DNA of 64,000 bases from Actinokineospora spheciospongiae (GTDB lineage: Bacteria > Actinomycetota > Actinomycetes > Mycobacteriales > Pseudonocardiaceae), in contig NZ_AYXG01000004.1 in the NCBI RefSeq assembly GCF_000564855.1, positions 124,001 to 188,000 of the forward strand, read 5' to 3'. A program made the position numbers and the translations under genes. Below, piece after piece: positions 34,276 through 43,104 of the stretch. The notes under the pieces are model-generated. The model was not told the origin of the DNA. It was given only the letters and a program-made list of their open reading frames with translations, and ran no database searches. Each line of letters begins with the position of its first letter. Within the stretch, counting starts at the first letter, position 1.

Positions 34276-35472
34276 TCAGGTCAGGGCGAGGCAGCGCAGC
34301 CAACCCCGGTCGGCGCCCGCGGTGGTCAGCAGCGCGGCCAGCACCCCGGTGGCCCCGGACAGCAGGGTGGTGTCGGTGCCCGCGAGGCGCGCCACCCGGT
34401 CGAGTCGGTCGTGCAGGTGCCCGGTGAGCCAGTCGCGCAGCGCGGCGGCGGGTGCTGACCCGGTGTGGCGGGCGAAGGCGTCGGCCACGAGCAGCACCCC
34501 GGCCGCGCCGTGGCAGACCCCCAGCCGGTCGCTGTCGCGGTCGCCGTCGAGGTGCACGTCGGCGTCGTAGCCCCCGCACAGCGTCCCCACCGCCCGCACC
34601 GCGAGGTCGCACAGGTCCTCCCCACCGGGGGCGCCCGCGCGGACCAGTGCCCGCCCGGCCGCCCACAGCGCCCAGCTCACCCCGGGGTTGCCGTAGCACC
34701 AGCCCTGCCGGTGGGCGACGGCTTCCGGTTCCCCGCCCGCGGCGTACCGCCAGGACACGATCCCGGCGCCGTCGACGTAGAGCCCGGCGACCAGCCAGGT
34801 CGACAGGTGCGCCACGGCGCGGACCGCCTCCTCGGTGGGGTCCACCGCCGACAGCGCGGCCAGGACCCCGGCGGCGCCGTGCGCCAGGCCGGTGACGACG
34901 TCGCCCTGGGTCCAGCCGACCAGCGGGTGGTCGCGGTGGGCGCCGATCCGCAGGCCCGCCAGGTCGGGTTCGGCGGCGAGGGCGGCCAGGTGCGCGGCCG
35001 CGCCCCCCGGGGGTGTTCCGGCGGGCTGCGCCAGCAGCGTTCCGGCCGGGCCGCTGACCAGGTCGTAGTCGGTGAAGCCCACGGCCGAGGTGCGCCACGG
35101 CCTGCGGTCGGCCGCGGTGGCCAGTGACCGCGCGGCCCGCTGCGCCGCGGGGCCGACGTCGGGTCGGACCCCCGCGATCAGGCCCAGCCCGGCCACCAGA
35201 CCGGACAGCCCGTCGTGCAGCCCGGTCCCCGCCCGGCCGCGCAGGCCGGTGCGCAGCCACAGGTCGGTGGCCTCGCCGCAGGTCCGGCGCTGCTCCCCGG
35301 TGGCGTCGGGGTGCGCGGCCACGAGGGTGGAAAGCACGGCCGGACCCAGGTCGGGTCCGGCCGTGCCCATCGGGTGACGAGCCGTCCAGGAGGTGAGCAC
35401 GTGGTCCGCGACCAGCAGCAGGTCCCGCGTCGAGGCGTTGCGCGGGGTGGTCAACACGTCGGGAACCACCAT
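34276..35472 (-). CDS. lanC: lanthionine synthetase C-like cyclase (LanC)
   Basis: This is a 398-residue zinc enzyme that joins Cys thiols to dehydroalanine or dehydrobutyrine, forming the thioether rings of a class I lanthipeptide. The zinc ligands are seen as C259 (QGWCYGNPG) and C320-H321 (LGVCHGAAG); H198 lies in GLAHGAAG, the conserved histidine region. The alpha/alpha-barrel repeats (GxxG motifs such as LSGLVAGLGL and GAAGVLAAL) are clear. GGAAAGGAG precedes the ATG. The gene follows the precursor peptide gene by 24 bases. Length is normal for the family. Confidence 0.93.
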   Translation of the reverse strand: MVVPDVLTTPRNASTRDLLLVADHVLTSWTARHPMGTAGPDLGPAVLSTLVAAHPDATGEQRRTCGEATDLWLRTGLRGRAGTGLHDGLSGLVAGLGLIAGVRPDVGPAAQRAARSLATAADRRPWRTSAVGFTDYDLVSGPAGTLLAQPAGTPPGGAAAHLAALAAEPDLAGLRIGAHRDHPLVGWTQGDVVTGLAHGAAGVLAALSAVDPTEEAVRAVAHLSTWLVAGLYVDGAGIVSWRYAAGGEPEAVAHRQGWCYGNPGVSWALWAAGRALVRAGAPGGEDLCDLAVRAVGTLCGGYDADVHLDGDRDSDRLGVCHGAAGVLLVADAFARHTGSAPAAALRDWLTGHLHDRLDRVARLAGTDTTLLSGATGVLAALLTTAGADRGWLRCLALT

Positions 35473-35495
35473 CTCCCGCTCCTTTCCGGCTCAGC

Positions 35496-35654
35496 TCAGC
35501 AGTACCAGTGCCAGGACCAGCCGCCGCCGCAGCCGCCGCTGCACAGGAGCAGTGACACGGCCTCCCCGCGGTCCGCGGAGTCCAGTTCGGTGATCTGCGC
35601 GTCGAGTTGCTCGACAAGTTCGTCGAGGTCGGCGAGTTCCACTGTGGATTGCAC
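35496..35654 (-). CDS. lanA: class I lanthipeptide precursor peptide
   Basis: A 52-codon gene read directly from the - strand; GTG start with GAAGGAG 6 bases upstream. The leader (residues 2-30) is acidic and helical with ELADLDELVEQLDAQITELD. The C-terminal part ends SLLLCSGGCGGGWSWHWYC (residues 34-52). It has exactly three Ser and three Cys, arranged S34-C38, S39-C42 and S47-C52, so three lanthionine rings are possible. It is preceded by the dehydratase gene and followed at 24 bases by lanC. The leader cleavage site is not obvious; no protease is encoded in the locus. I recognise no known peptide with this core. Confidence 0.85.
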   Translation of the reverse strand: MQSTVELADLDELVEQLDAQITELDSADRGEAVSLLLCSGGCGGGWSWHWYC

Positions 35655-35721
35655 GGTGTTCTCCTTCGCTTGACTGACTTCCCCACCGGTGGACCCGGTG
35701 GTGCTCGGGGGCGGGTCGGCG

Positions 35722-38193
35722 CTACACCGCCGTCACGAAGCGGTTCGCCGCCTCGGTGGGCGGGCTCAGGCCGCGCCACGCCCTGGCCGCCCGGTCGGCC
35801 ACCCGGGCCAGCCCGGGGTCCGCTGGGAGGCGGATGACCAGTTGGGCGGCGAGGCCCTGGCCGAGTTCGTCGCGCACCGGCAGGTGCTCCGGGTCGGGCA
35901 GCATCTCCTCCAGCACGAGCGCGGGGACAGCGGGGTCGGCGAGCAGGCGGTCGAACACGCGCAGCGCGGTGACGCTGTCCAGGTCGACCGGTCGCGGTCG
36001 CCGCCCGCCCGCCGCCCGCACGAAGTTCCAGCGCGGGGCGCCGGTGGCCGCGCGCAGGTCCGCCAGCCTGCGCACCCGCTCGACCACCGGGTCGCCGGGG
36101 CTCGGCAGGGCCGCGCGTTCGACGCGGACGGTGGCCCCGGCGATCACCAGCCCGCCGTCGAGCACCAGTCGGGGGGTGCGGGCGCGGCCGGGGAAGGCGG
36201 CGGCGGGGTCGCCCAGGAGCAGCGGTGCGGCCAGGTGGCCGATGGGCGCGGCGGCACTGAGCAGCGCCACCACGACGTCCCACGGTGCCATCGGCGTCCG
36301 GGTGGCGTGGCAGACCGGCCACAGCGGCTTGCCGTCGGCGTCCTCGGCGACGACCCGCCCGTCCCGCCTGCGCACCAGGACACGGTCCAGCGGCAGGTAG
36401 CGCCCCGGTCCCGCCTGCCCGGCGAAGTAGGTCGACAGGTCGGCGTCGCCGGTCCAGGTGCGGGTGTAGCGGGGTCTGCGGACCGCGTTGGCGCTGCGGT
36501 CGTCCTGCGGGGGCACCAGGACCTCGACGACCTCCGCCCCGCACCGGGTGGTGACCTCGGCCAGGAAGCCGCGGTAGTCCTCGACCTGCGGCACCCGGCC
36601 GTGCAACTGGTGCAGCGCGTCGGCGAATCGGGCGTCGAGCACCCCGGCGGGCAGCACGGCCTCCAGCACCGCCACCGGCCCGTCGCCGGGCAGCGGCCGC
36701 ACCAGGCAGTCGACCGGCCACGGTGGCAGCGCCGCGGGTGGGGCGCCGACCCGGTCGAGCGCGGCGGCGTCGATGTCGACCTCGTCGGCGTCGGCGTGCC
36801 CGGCGAGCCAGTCGGCCAGCCGCTGGTAGGCGCCGCCCGGCCGCGGTTCGGGCCACTCGGTGGCGGGCGGGGTGGGCGGGCGGTGCTCCGCGCCGTCGAG
36901 GAATTCCGCGACGACCTCGGAGGCGGGCCGGGGTTCGGGGCCGACCAGGTCGAGCACCGGGTGGCCGCCGCCGGTGCCCCCGGCGTCCTCGGCCAGGACC
37001 GCGCCGAGCCTGCCCGCCTGGGCGACGAGCCCGGCCAGCCGGGTCACCGCGGCGGCGGGGACGTGCCCCCGGCCGCGGCGGTAGACGTCGACGAAACCCC
37101 TGTCCGCCACCACCCCGCGCGGGTTGGGCGACCAGTCCCGCAGGTTCGACACCGGCTGGGCGGAGAGCTGGAGCACGCCCAGCCCGGCCAGGTGGCGCAG
37201 GAACGCCCGCACCGTCGGGTGGTGCCGGTCCTCCGGGGCGAGCAGCCGGACCACGTCGGCGGTCCGCAGCGCCCCCGGGCCGAGCAGGTGCCGGACGGCG
37301 TCCACCGCCGGGGTGCGGCGGACGCGCACCAGCCGCAGGCCCTTGGTGCTGTCGTGGTCGGCCACCCAGCAGCACAGCCGGGCCCCCCGCACCCAGTGCA
37401 GGCCGGTGATGCTCAGCCAGGCGTCGGGCAGGTCGGCGGCCGTGGCCAGCACCCGGCGGTCGGCCTGGATGTTCGACAGCGAGTGCACGGCGTAGTCGGT
37501 CACCTCGAACCCGGGCAGCAGCCGGGTGTCGCGGTCCGGGGCCACGCCCACGAGCGCGACCTGCCCGAGCCAGCCGCGCGGGGTCGTCTTCAGCGCCGCC
37601 CGCGACAGCAGGCGCAGCAGGTAGTCCGCGCGCTGGCGCAGCCGCTTGTCGGTCCACCGCTCGCCCGCGGCCAGCCTGCCGCGGATCTCGTCGAGCACCT
37701 CGGGGGCGGTCTGGGAGACCACCCTGGCGGCGGTGGGGGAGTCGGTGACCAGTTCCCACGGCAGCGCGGCGAGCCTGCTCCGCTCGGCGAGCACCGCGTC
37801 CGCGCACTCCGCGCGGGCGGTGGTGAGCGCGGTCGACCAGGTCGCCGCCCGGACCAGGTCGTCGGTCAGCGCCTGCGGCACCCCGAGGGCGACGCCCACG
37901 ACGGCCAGGCGCCTGCACTGCGGCCCGTCGACCGGTTCGCCGCGGGTGAGCTGTCTGCGCAGGGTGATCGCCGAGGTCCGCACGGGCGCGGACAGGTCGG
38001 GGTGCGGCACCAGTTCGGCGCTGACCCGCTCGGCGAGCGCGGCGGCGAACGACCGGTGGTCGGCCTCGTCGCGGCTCAGCCGCCGCAGGGCGTCGAACAG
38101 CCCGGGGTTGCCCGCTTCGGCGACCAGGGCGGCCGGGACACCGGAGACGCGCAGCAGCCCGGCGGGGCCCTCGGGGCGGAAGTCAGCGGACAT
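35722..38193 (-). CDS. lanB: lantibiotic dehydratase, glutamylation protein of a split LanB
   Basis: This is an 823-residue protein of the LanB N-terminal family. It activates Ser/Thr of the precursor by transfer of glutamate from glutamyl-tRNA. Typical segments are FDALRRLSRDEADHRSFAAA, RLRQRADYLLRLLSRAALKT and TTPRGWLGQVALVGV near residues 180-210, and RYLPLDRVLVRRRDGRVVAE near 600. Full-length LanB enzymes are about 1000 residues and include an elimination domain. Here that domain is a separate protein encoded immediately upstream, overlapping by 11 bases. The split form is known from thiopeptide loci and some lanthipeptide loci. Confidence 0.92.
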   Translation of the reverse strand: MSADFRPEGPAGLLRVSGVPAALVAEAGNPGLFDALRRLSRDEADHRSFAAALAERVSAELVPHPDLSAPVRTSAITLRRQLTRGEPVDGPQCRRLAVVGVALGVPQALTDDLVRAATWSTALTTARAECADAVLAERSRLAALPWELVTDSPTAARVVSQTAPEVLDEIRGRLAAGERWTDKRLRQRADYLLRLLSRAALKTTPRGWLGQVALVGVAPDRDTRLLPGFEVTDYAVHSLSNIQADRRVLATAADLPDAWLSITGLHWVRGARLCCWVADHDSTKGLRLVRVRRTPAVDAVRHLLGPGALRTADVVRLLAPEDRHHPTVRAFLRHLAGLGVLQLSAQPVSNLRDWSPNPRGVVADRGFVDVYRRGRGHVPAAAVTRLAGLVAQAGRLGAVLAEDAGGTGGGHPVLDLVGPEPRPASEVVAEFLDGAEHRPPTPPATEWPEPRPGGAYQRLADWLAGHADADEVDIDAAALDRVGAPPAALPPWPVDCLVRPLPGDGPVAVLEAVLPAGVLDARFADALHQLHGRVPQVEDYRGFLAEVTTRCGAEVVEVLVPPQDDRSANAVRRPRYTRTWTGDADLSTYFAGQAGPGRYLPLDRVLVRRRDGRVVAEDADGKPLWPVCHATRTPMAPWDVVVALLSAAAPIGHLAAPLLLGDPAAAFPGRARTPRLVLDGGLVIAGATVRVERAALPSPGDPVVERVRRLADLRAATGAPRWNFVRAAGGRRPRPVDLDSVTALRVFDRLLADPAVPALVLEEMLPDPEHLPVRDELGQGLAAQLVIRLPADPGLARVADRAARAWRGLSPPTEAANRFVTAV

Positions 38194-39139
38194 GGCCGTC
38201 CGTCCCGGCGAGCGCGGTGGCGATCAGTGCCTGGGTGCCCGGGCTCAGCGCGGCGCGGTTCCAGTGGAAGATCGTGTGGTAGCAGGCCGCTTCACGGGGG
38301 CCGATGACGGCGCGTTCGGTGCCGAAGTACTCCGCCCACCACCGCTCGCACAGCGGGCGCACCCGTTCGGCGTGCCGGTCGGCCAGCGCGCGGACGTCGG
38401 CGGGCAGCGCCGCGGCCAGTGCGTCGGGGTCGGCCCAGTGCCCGCGCAGCCGCGCGGTGACCGGGCCCTCGACCGGGGCCGACCCCGGGGGCGTGCGGCG
38501 GCCGGAATCCGCCACCCGGCCCCAGACGTCGCGATCCTCCCAGCCGACGACCCGCAACCCGTCGAACACCGCGCGCAGCATCAGCAGCGACAGCGCCCAG
38601 GCGGGGGTCTCGCGCGCGGTGGCGTGGTGCTCCAGCCAGGTCAGCGAGTCCACTGTGAACAGGCGGTGCACGTGCGGCATGGACTCGTTCCCGCCGAACA
38701 GGTGCGCCTCCGGCTCGTAGACCGCCGAGCGCACGCCCCGGACCAGCCCGGCCGCCCGCCACCGCTCGGCGTGGCGCCGGACCTCGGCGCGGACGAACTG
38801 GCCGTGGCCGCGGGCCGGGGCGAAGCGGACCCGCAGCCCCGGCGGCTTGTGCATGAAGAAGAACTCCGCGGCCGCCCCGCCGTCGAGCAGTTCGTGCGCG
38901 GTCGCGGCCAGCTCCGGGTACAGCGCGGACAACCCGCCGGGCGCCACCTCCAGGCCGAGCTGCACCCACTCGCCGCCGCGGGCCGCGCGCAGCGCCGCCG
39001 TGCCCGCGGCCAGGAACGTCCGCTGCGCGTCGGTCAGCTCGCCGCCCGCGACGTCGGAGAGCGCGCTCGCGCAGTCGGCGAGGAACGCCGCCATGGGGGC
39101 CACCCCCTCGGCCGGGGGCGCGGTGGTGGGCAAGGACAT
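38183..39139 (-). CDS. thiopeptide-type dehydratase elimination protein (split LanB C-terminal part)
   Basis: This is a 318-residue protein of the 'thiopeptide-type bacteriocin biosynthesis' (SpaB C-terminal) family. It removes glutamate from the activated Ser/Thr and leaves dehydroamino acids. Diagnostic segments are WVQLGLEVAPGGLSALYPEL, then FFFMHKPPGLRVRFAPA and a C-terminal FHWNRAALSPGTQALIATAL. It is encoded directly before the glutamylation protein, so the two probably act as one complex. The start at ATG 39139 is supported by context; an alternative Met 15 residues in is possible. Confidence 0.9.
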   Translation of the reverse strand: MSLPTTAPPAEGVAPMAAFLADCASALSDVAGGELTDAQRTFLAAGTAALRAARGGEWVQLGLEVAPGGLSALYPELAATAHELLDGGAAAEFFFMHKPPGLRVRFAPARGHGQFVRAEVRRHAERWRAAGLVRGVRSAVYEPEAHLFGGNESMPHVHRLFTVDSLTWLEHHATARETPAWALSLLMLRAVFDGLRVVGWEDRDVWGRVADSGRRTPPGSAPVEGPVTARLRGHWADPDALAAALPADVRALADRHAERVRPLCERWWAEYFGTERAVIGPREAACYHTIFHWNRAALSPGTQALIATALAGTDGHVR

Positions 39140-39230
39140 GTCGACTCCACTCGGGGTGCGGGAGGTGGTCGGGGGAGCGGTGGTGCGGAGTGGACCGGTG
39201 GGGCCGGGGTCACTGCCGCCGCGGTGGGCC

Positions 39231-39518
39231 TCAGGAGGCGTCGTCCGGCTCCACGTGGATCAGCAGCCAGCCGCCTTCGCACTTCCACGATTCCTCTTCC
39301 AGCGCCTCGGACTGCTGGGCCATCGTCCCCACCTGCGTGCAGAAGCCCTCGGTGCCGAAGAAGAACACCGGGAACCACATGCCCTCGGGCGTGGGCGCGG
39401 ACGCCGCCGCGGGCGCGGGCGGGTTGCCCGCGGGGGCGGGCTGCGCGGTGGCCGAGCCCGCCGAGCCGACGGCGAACGCGGCCGTGAGCAGGGACGCGGC
39501 GAGGGCGGTGCGGATCAT
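39231..39518 (-). CDS. small secreted protein of the lanthipeptide locus
   Basis: This is a 95-residue protein with a clear signal peptide (MIRTALAASLLTAAFAVGSA, then GSATAQP with cleavage after ATA). The mature part of about 68 residues has a Pro/Ala-rich start, then EGMWFPVFFFGTEGFCTQVG and a helix ending EESWKCEGGWLLIHVEPDD. Two Cys could form a disulphide outside the cell. An AGGAGG precedes the ATG. It is the first gene of the locus on this strand after the prenyl synthase gene and has no match I recognise. It may be an immunity or maturation factor. Confidence 0.75.
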   Translation of the reverse strand: MIRTALAASLLTAAFAVGSAGSATAQPAPAGNPPAPAAASAPTPEGMWFPVFFFGTEGFCTQVGTMAQQSEALEEESWKCEGGWLLIHVEPDDAS

Positions 39519-39585
39519 CTTTTTCCTCCTGTTGGGATTTCACGGCCCGCCTGCGGTGCGCAGGCGGTTGTCGGTGGTGTGCCGG

Positions 39586-40689
39586 TCAGCGGTCGCGGTG
39601 GACCACGGTGTCGGCGAGGTCGGCGAGCACCCCCCGGACGGGGTGGGGGATCGCGCTGTCGGCCAGCGCTGAGAGCGCCTGCTCGGTGCGGTCGGCGATC
39701 AACCGCTCGACCAGCGCCGCCGCGCCGGTGCCGTCGATCACCGCGCGCAGCGCCGCCGCCCCCGCCTCGTCGAGCAGCGGGTTGCCGTACAGCTCGCGCA
39801 GCACGGCCCGCTGCGCGGCGGTGGCGCGCTGCCCGGCCACCGCGACGAGCACGGTCGGCTTGCCCTCGCGCAGGTCGTCGAGCACCGGTTTCCCGGTGAC
39901 CGCCGGGTCGCCGAACACGCCGAGCAGGTCGTCGCGAAGCTGGAACGCCTCGCCAAGCGGGCGACCGTACTCGGCGCACCGCCGCGCCAGCTCGGCGTCA
40001 CCACCGGCCAGGGCGACGCCGATCTGCAACGGGCGCTCGACGGTATAGCGGGCGGTCTTGAGCCGGACGACCCGCCAGGCGTGGGCGAGGGCGTCGCCCG
40101 CGGGCCGGTGGTGCAGGTCCAGGTACTGCCCGGCCATGACCTCGGTGCGCATCGCGTCGAGGAACGGGCGCGCCGCGGCCACGCGGTCGGCGTCGAACCC
40201 GGTGCCGTGCAGCAGTTCGTCCGACCACACCAGGCACAGGTCGCCGAGCAGGATCGCCGCGTTCTCCCCGAAGCGGTCGGCCGCGACCGCGGCGGTGCCC
40301 CCGGCCCGGTCCGGGCAGCGGGCGGCCGGCTCGCGGTGCACGGTCGGGTTGCCCCGCCGCAGGTCGGAGCCGTCCATCAGGTCGTCGTGGATGAGGGCGA
40401 AGGAGTGGAACAGCTCCAGCGCCGCGCCCACCGCCGCCACCGCGCGCTCGTCGGGGTCCCCGCCCGCGGCGAGCCAGCCGCAGTGGCAGAAGACCGGCCG
40501 CAGGCGCTTGCCGCCCGCGACGAACCGGCGCACGGTGTCGACCACCGGCGGCAGGCACTCGTCCGCGGCGTTCGCCGCCTTGCCCGCCAGGAAACCGTCG
40601 AGCACGACGTCGACCTGGCGCCGGACGGCCGCGGCCAATGCCTTCCCGGAGACCGGTGAATGCGGTTCCATTTGCGTGGCGAGTGACAT
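39586..40689 (-). CDS. polyprenyl (isoprenyl) diphosphate synthase
   Basis: This is a 367-residue trans-isoprenyl diphosphate synthase. ATG 40689 with GGGAGG 5 bases upstream is preferred over a GTG 24 bases earlier. The first Asp-rich motif is IHDDLMDGSDLRRG (D102, D103, D106), followed by RRGNPTVH. The second is QLRDDLLGVFGDPAVTGKPV. The residue five before the first Asp is Phe97, which in some families limits chain length to about geranylgeranyl, but the product cannot be read with certainty. It condenses isopentenyl diphosphate with allylic diphosphates. The DXS gene divergently next to it would feed the same pathway. Confidence 0.9.
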   Translation of the reverse strand: MSLATQMEPHSPVSGKALAAAVRRQVDVVLDGFLAGKAANAADECLPPVVDTVRRFVAGGKRLRPVFCHCGWLAAGGDPDERAVAAVGAALELFHSFALIHDDLMDGSDLRRGNPTVHREPAARCPDRAGGTAAVAADRFGENAAILLGDLCLVWSDELLHGTGFDADRVAAARPFLDAMRTEVMAGQYLDLHHRPAGDALAHAWRVVRLKTARYTVERPLQIGVALAGGDAELARRCAEYGRPLGEAFQLRDDLLGVFGDPAVTGKPVLDDLREGKPTVLVAVAGQRATAAQRAVLRELYGNPLLDEAGAAALRAVIDGTGAAALVERLIADRTEQALSALADSAIPHPVRGVLADLADTVVHRDR

Positions 40690-41163
40690 TTGCCCTCCCA
40701 GGCGTGCTTTCACGCCACGGTTGGAGAAAGGCGGCGGTCGGCGCTGTCGGCAATTGCTTCACGAACGTAACACTCGCCTGGGGCATCGTCAGTACGACTA
40801 CCGGCCCTTTTGCCCTGCCAGCCGTTAGCGGGATGCCCTTCTACCGATCGGGGTGTATGACCGGTCGGAAGACACCGTCCGTGTCCAGGGCGTTCGCCTG
40901 ATGGTGCCGCGATTTTTTCTGGTTCTGGATGTTTGAACGGACAAGTCAAGTCCCCGACCAGGAGACCACCTGTCGAGGCGAGGCGGAAACAGGCTTTCGA
41001 GTGAGAATCCCGAACCCGGCCGGATTTCCGGTTGAACGCGGCGCAGGCTGTCGTATGGTGGAGATCATTCCTGATCCCGGACTCCTCCTGGCGACCCGGG
41101 TGCCTGCCTCCTCTTTTCCCCCGGCTCGCCCAGGATCATTCGACGACGCCCCAGGACGCGATC
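40690..41163. other. divergent promoter region between prenyl synthase and dxs genes
   Basis: About 470 bases, less GC-rich than the genes. It must hold promoters for both divergent genes. Open frames here start without ribosome-binding sites. I see no clear operator or riboswitch. Confidence 0.45.
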
Positions 41164-43074
41164 ATGAGTGGACAGATCCTCACCGGCCCGGCACTCCCCC
41201 TCGGCCGGGGCGGGCCGGTCCCCGAGACCGCCGCCCCCGCGTTCCCGGACGCCCTGCTCGACCGCGTGCGCGGCCCGGCCGACCTGCGCGGGCTGACCGC
41301 GGCGGAGCTGCGCGGCCTCGCCGCGGAGATCCGGGAGCTGCTGGTCGAGGTGGTCACCCGGGTGGGTGGGCACCTCGGGCCCAACCTGGGCGTGGTGGAG
41401 CTGACGATCGCGCTGCACCGGGTCTTCGACTCCCCGCGCGACGCGATCGTGTTCGACGCCGGGCACCAGGGCTACGTGCACAAGCTCCTCACCGGCAGGC
41501 GCGCGGAGTTCGCGCTGCTGCGCCAGGCGGGCGGGCAGTCCGGCTACCCGAGCCGGGCCGAGTCGCCGCACGACCTGGTGGAGAACTCGCACGCCTCCAC
41601 CGCCCTGTCCTACGCCGACGGCCTGACCCGCGCGTTCGCGGGCAAGCGCGGCAAGCGGCACGTGGTGGCCGTCGTCGGCGACGGCGCGCTGACCGGCGGC
41701 ATGTGCTGGGAGGCGCTGAACAACATCGCGGTCAGCGGTCGCCCGGTGGTGGTGGTCCTCAACGACAACGGCCGCTCCTACGCCCCGACCGCAGGCGCCG
41801 TCGGCAGCCACCTCGCCCACCTGCGCGAGGACGCGGGCGGCTACCACCTGTCGGTGTTCGAGAGCCTGGGCATGTCCTACGTCGGCCCGGTCGACGGCCA
41901 CGACGTCGGGGCGCTGGAGGCCGCGCTGGGGAAGGCGCGCGCCCTCGGCCGCCCGGTCGTGGTGCACTGCGTGACCACCAAGGGCAAGGGGCACCCCCCG
42001 GCCGAGCGGGACGAGGCGGACCGCCTGCACACGGTGCCCCCGGCGAACGCCGAGAGGCCCGCGGGCCCCACGTGGACGTCGGTGTTCGCCCGGGAGGTCG
42101 TGGAACTGGGCAGGCGGCGCCCGGACATCGCCTGCCTCAGCGCGGCGATGCTGCGGCCCACCGGGTTGCAGGCCTTCGCCGAGGAGTTCCCGGAGCGGAC
42201 CCACGACGTGGGCGTAGCCGAGCAGCACGCGGTCACCAGCGCCGCCGGGCTGGCGATGGGCGGGCTGCACCCGGTGGTGGCGGTGTGCTCGACGTTCCTC
42301 ACCCGGGCGCTGGACCAGGTGCTCATGGACGTGGCCCTGCACGCGCTGCCGGTCACCCTCGTGCTGGACCGGGCCGGGGTCACCGGCGACGACGGCCCCA
42401 GCCACCACGGTGTGTGGGACCTGTCGCTGTTGCAGGCGGTGCCCGGCCTGCGGATCGCGGCCCCCCGCGACGGCGAGCAACTGCGCGCGCTGCTGGGCGA
42501 GGCCGTGCGGGTCGACGGGCCCACCGCGCTGCGCTTCCCCCGCGGCGAGACCGGCCCCGCGGTGCCTCGGCTGCGCGCGGAGGGCGGGGTGGACGTGCTG
42601 TTCGAGTCCGGCCGCCGCGACGTCGCGCTGGTGACGGTCGGCCCGATGGCGCTGCCGGGGGTGCGCGCCGCGCTCCGGCTCGGTGAGCGGGGCACTGGGG
42701 TCACCGTGTGCGACCCGCGCTGGGTGAGCCCACCGAGCCCGGCACTGGTCGACCTCGTCGCCCGGCACCGGGTGGTCGTCTGCGTCGAGGACGGCGTCCG
42801 GGTCGGCGGGGTCGGCGCCCGCCTCGCCCAGGCGGTGCGCGACGCCGGGCACGACACCCCGGTGCACGCCCTCGGCCTGCCCGCCGAGTTCCTGCCGCAG
42901 GGCCCGCGCGCCGACATCCTGCGCCGCCACCGCCTCGACGCGGTGGGCCTGGCCAAGACCATCACCGCGCTGGTGGAAGGAGACCACTCCCGGGGTGCCG
43001 ACCCTGCCGCCGAGGCGGAGGTGCCGCACCCGCGCGGTCGGGGCGGTGATGCCCGGCCCCGGTCCGGTCGGTGA
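41164..43074 (+). CDS. dxs: 1-deoxy-D-xylulose-5-phosphate synthase
   Basis: This is a 636-residue thiamine diphosphate enzyme. It makes 1-deoxyxylulose 5-phosphate from pyruvate and glyceraldehyde 3-phosphate, the first step of the MEP isoprenoid route. Family marks are GGHLGPNLGVVELTIALHRV, FDAGHQGYVHKLLTGRR, the cofactor motif GDGALTGG...ALNN (near residue 173-190), DGHDVGALEAAL, and the transketolase middle domain with AEQHAVTSAAGLAMGGLHPV. ATG 41164 lies in the ATCATG context; the upstream region is not conserved. The C-terminal 25 residues are a basic tail. It is probably an extra copy serving a specialised pathway next to the prenyl synthase gene. Confidence 0.93.
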   Translation: MSGQILTGPALPLGRGGPVPETAAPAFPDALLDRVRGPADLRGLTAAELRGLAAEIRELLVEVVTRVGGHLGPNLGVVELTIALHRVFDSPRDAIVFDAGHQGYVHKLLTGRRAEFALLRQAGGQSGYPSRAESPHDLVENSHASTALSYADGLTRAFAGKRGKRHVVAVVGDGALTGGMCWEALNNIAVSGRPVVVVLNDNGRSYAPTAGAVGSHLAHLREDAGGYHLSVFESLGMSYVGPVDGHDVGALEAALGKARALGRPVVVHCVTTKGKGHPPAERDEADRLHTVPPANAERPAGPTWTSVFAREVVELGRRRPDIACLSAAMLRPTGLQAFAEEFPERTHDVGVAEQHAVTSAAGLAMGGLHPVVAVCSTFLTRALDQVLMDVALHALPVTLVLDRAGVTGDDGPSHHGVWDLSLLQAVPGLRIAAPRDGEQLRALLGEAVRVDGPTALRFPRGETGPAVPRLRAEGGVDVLFESGRRDVALVTVGPMALPGVRAALRLGERGTGVTVCDPRWVSPPSPALVDLVARHRVVVCVEDGVRVGGVGARLAQAVRDAGHDTPVHALGLPAEFLPQGPRADILRRHRLDAVGLAKTITALVEGDHSRGADPAAEAEVPHPRGRGGDARPRSGR

Positions 43075-43104
43075 CCACCACGCCGACAGCCGACGCGGTC
43101 TCCG

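Noticed and set aside
33479-37918. 1479-codon frame on the - strand across the lanthipeptide genes
   Set aside because: It is an Arg/Gly/Pro/Ala-rich shadow frame; the true genes (LanC, LanB, ATPase) explain the region.
40710-40949. 79-codon - strand frame in the prenyl synthase/dxs gap
   Set aside because: It begins with TTG, lacks a ribosome-binding site and occupies the expected promoter region.
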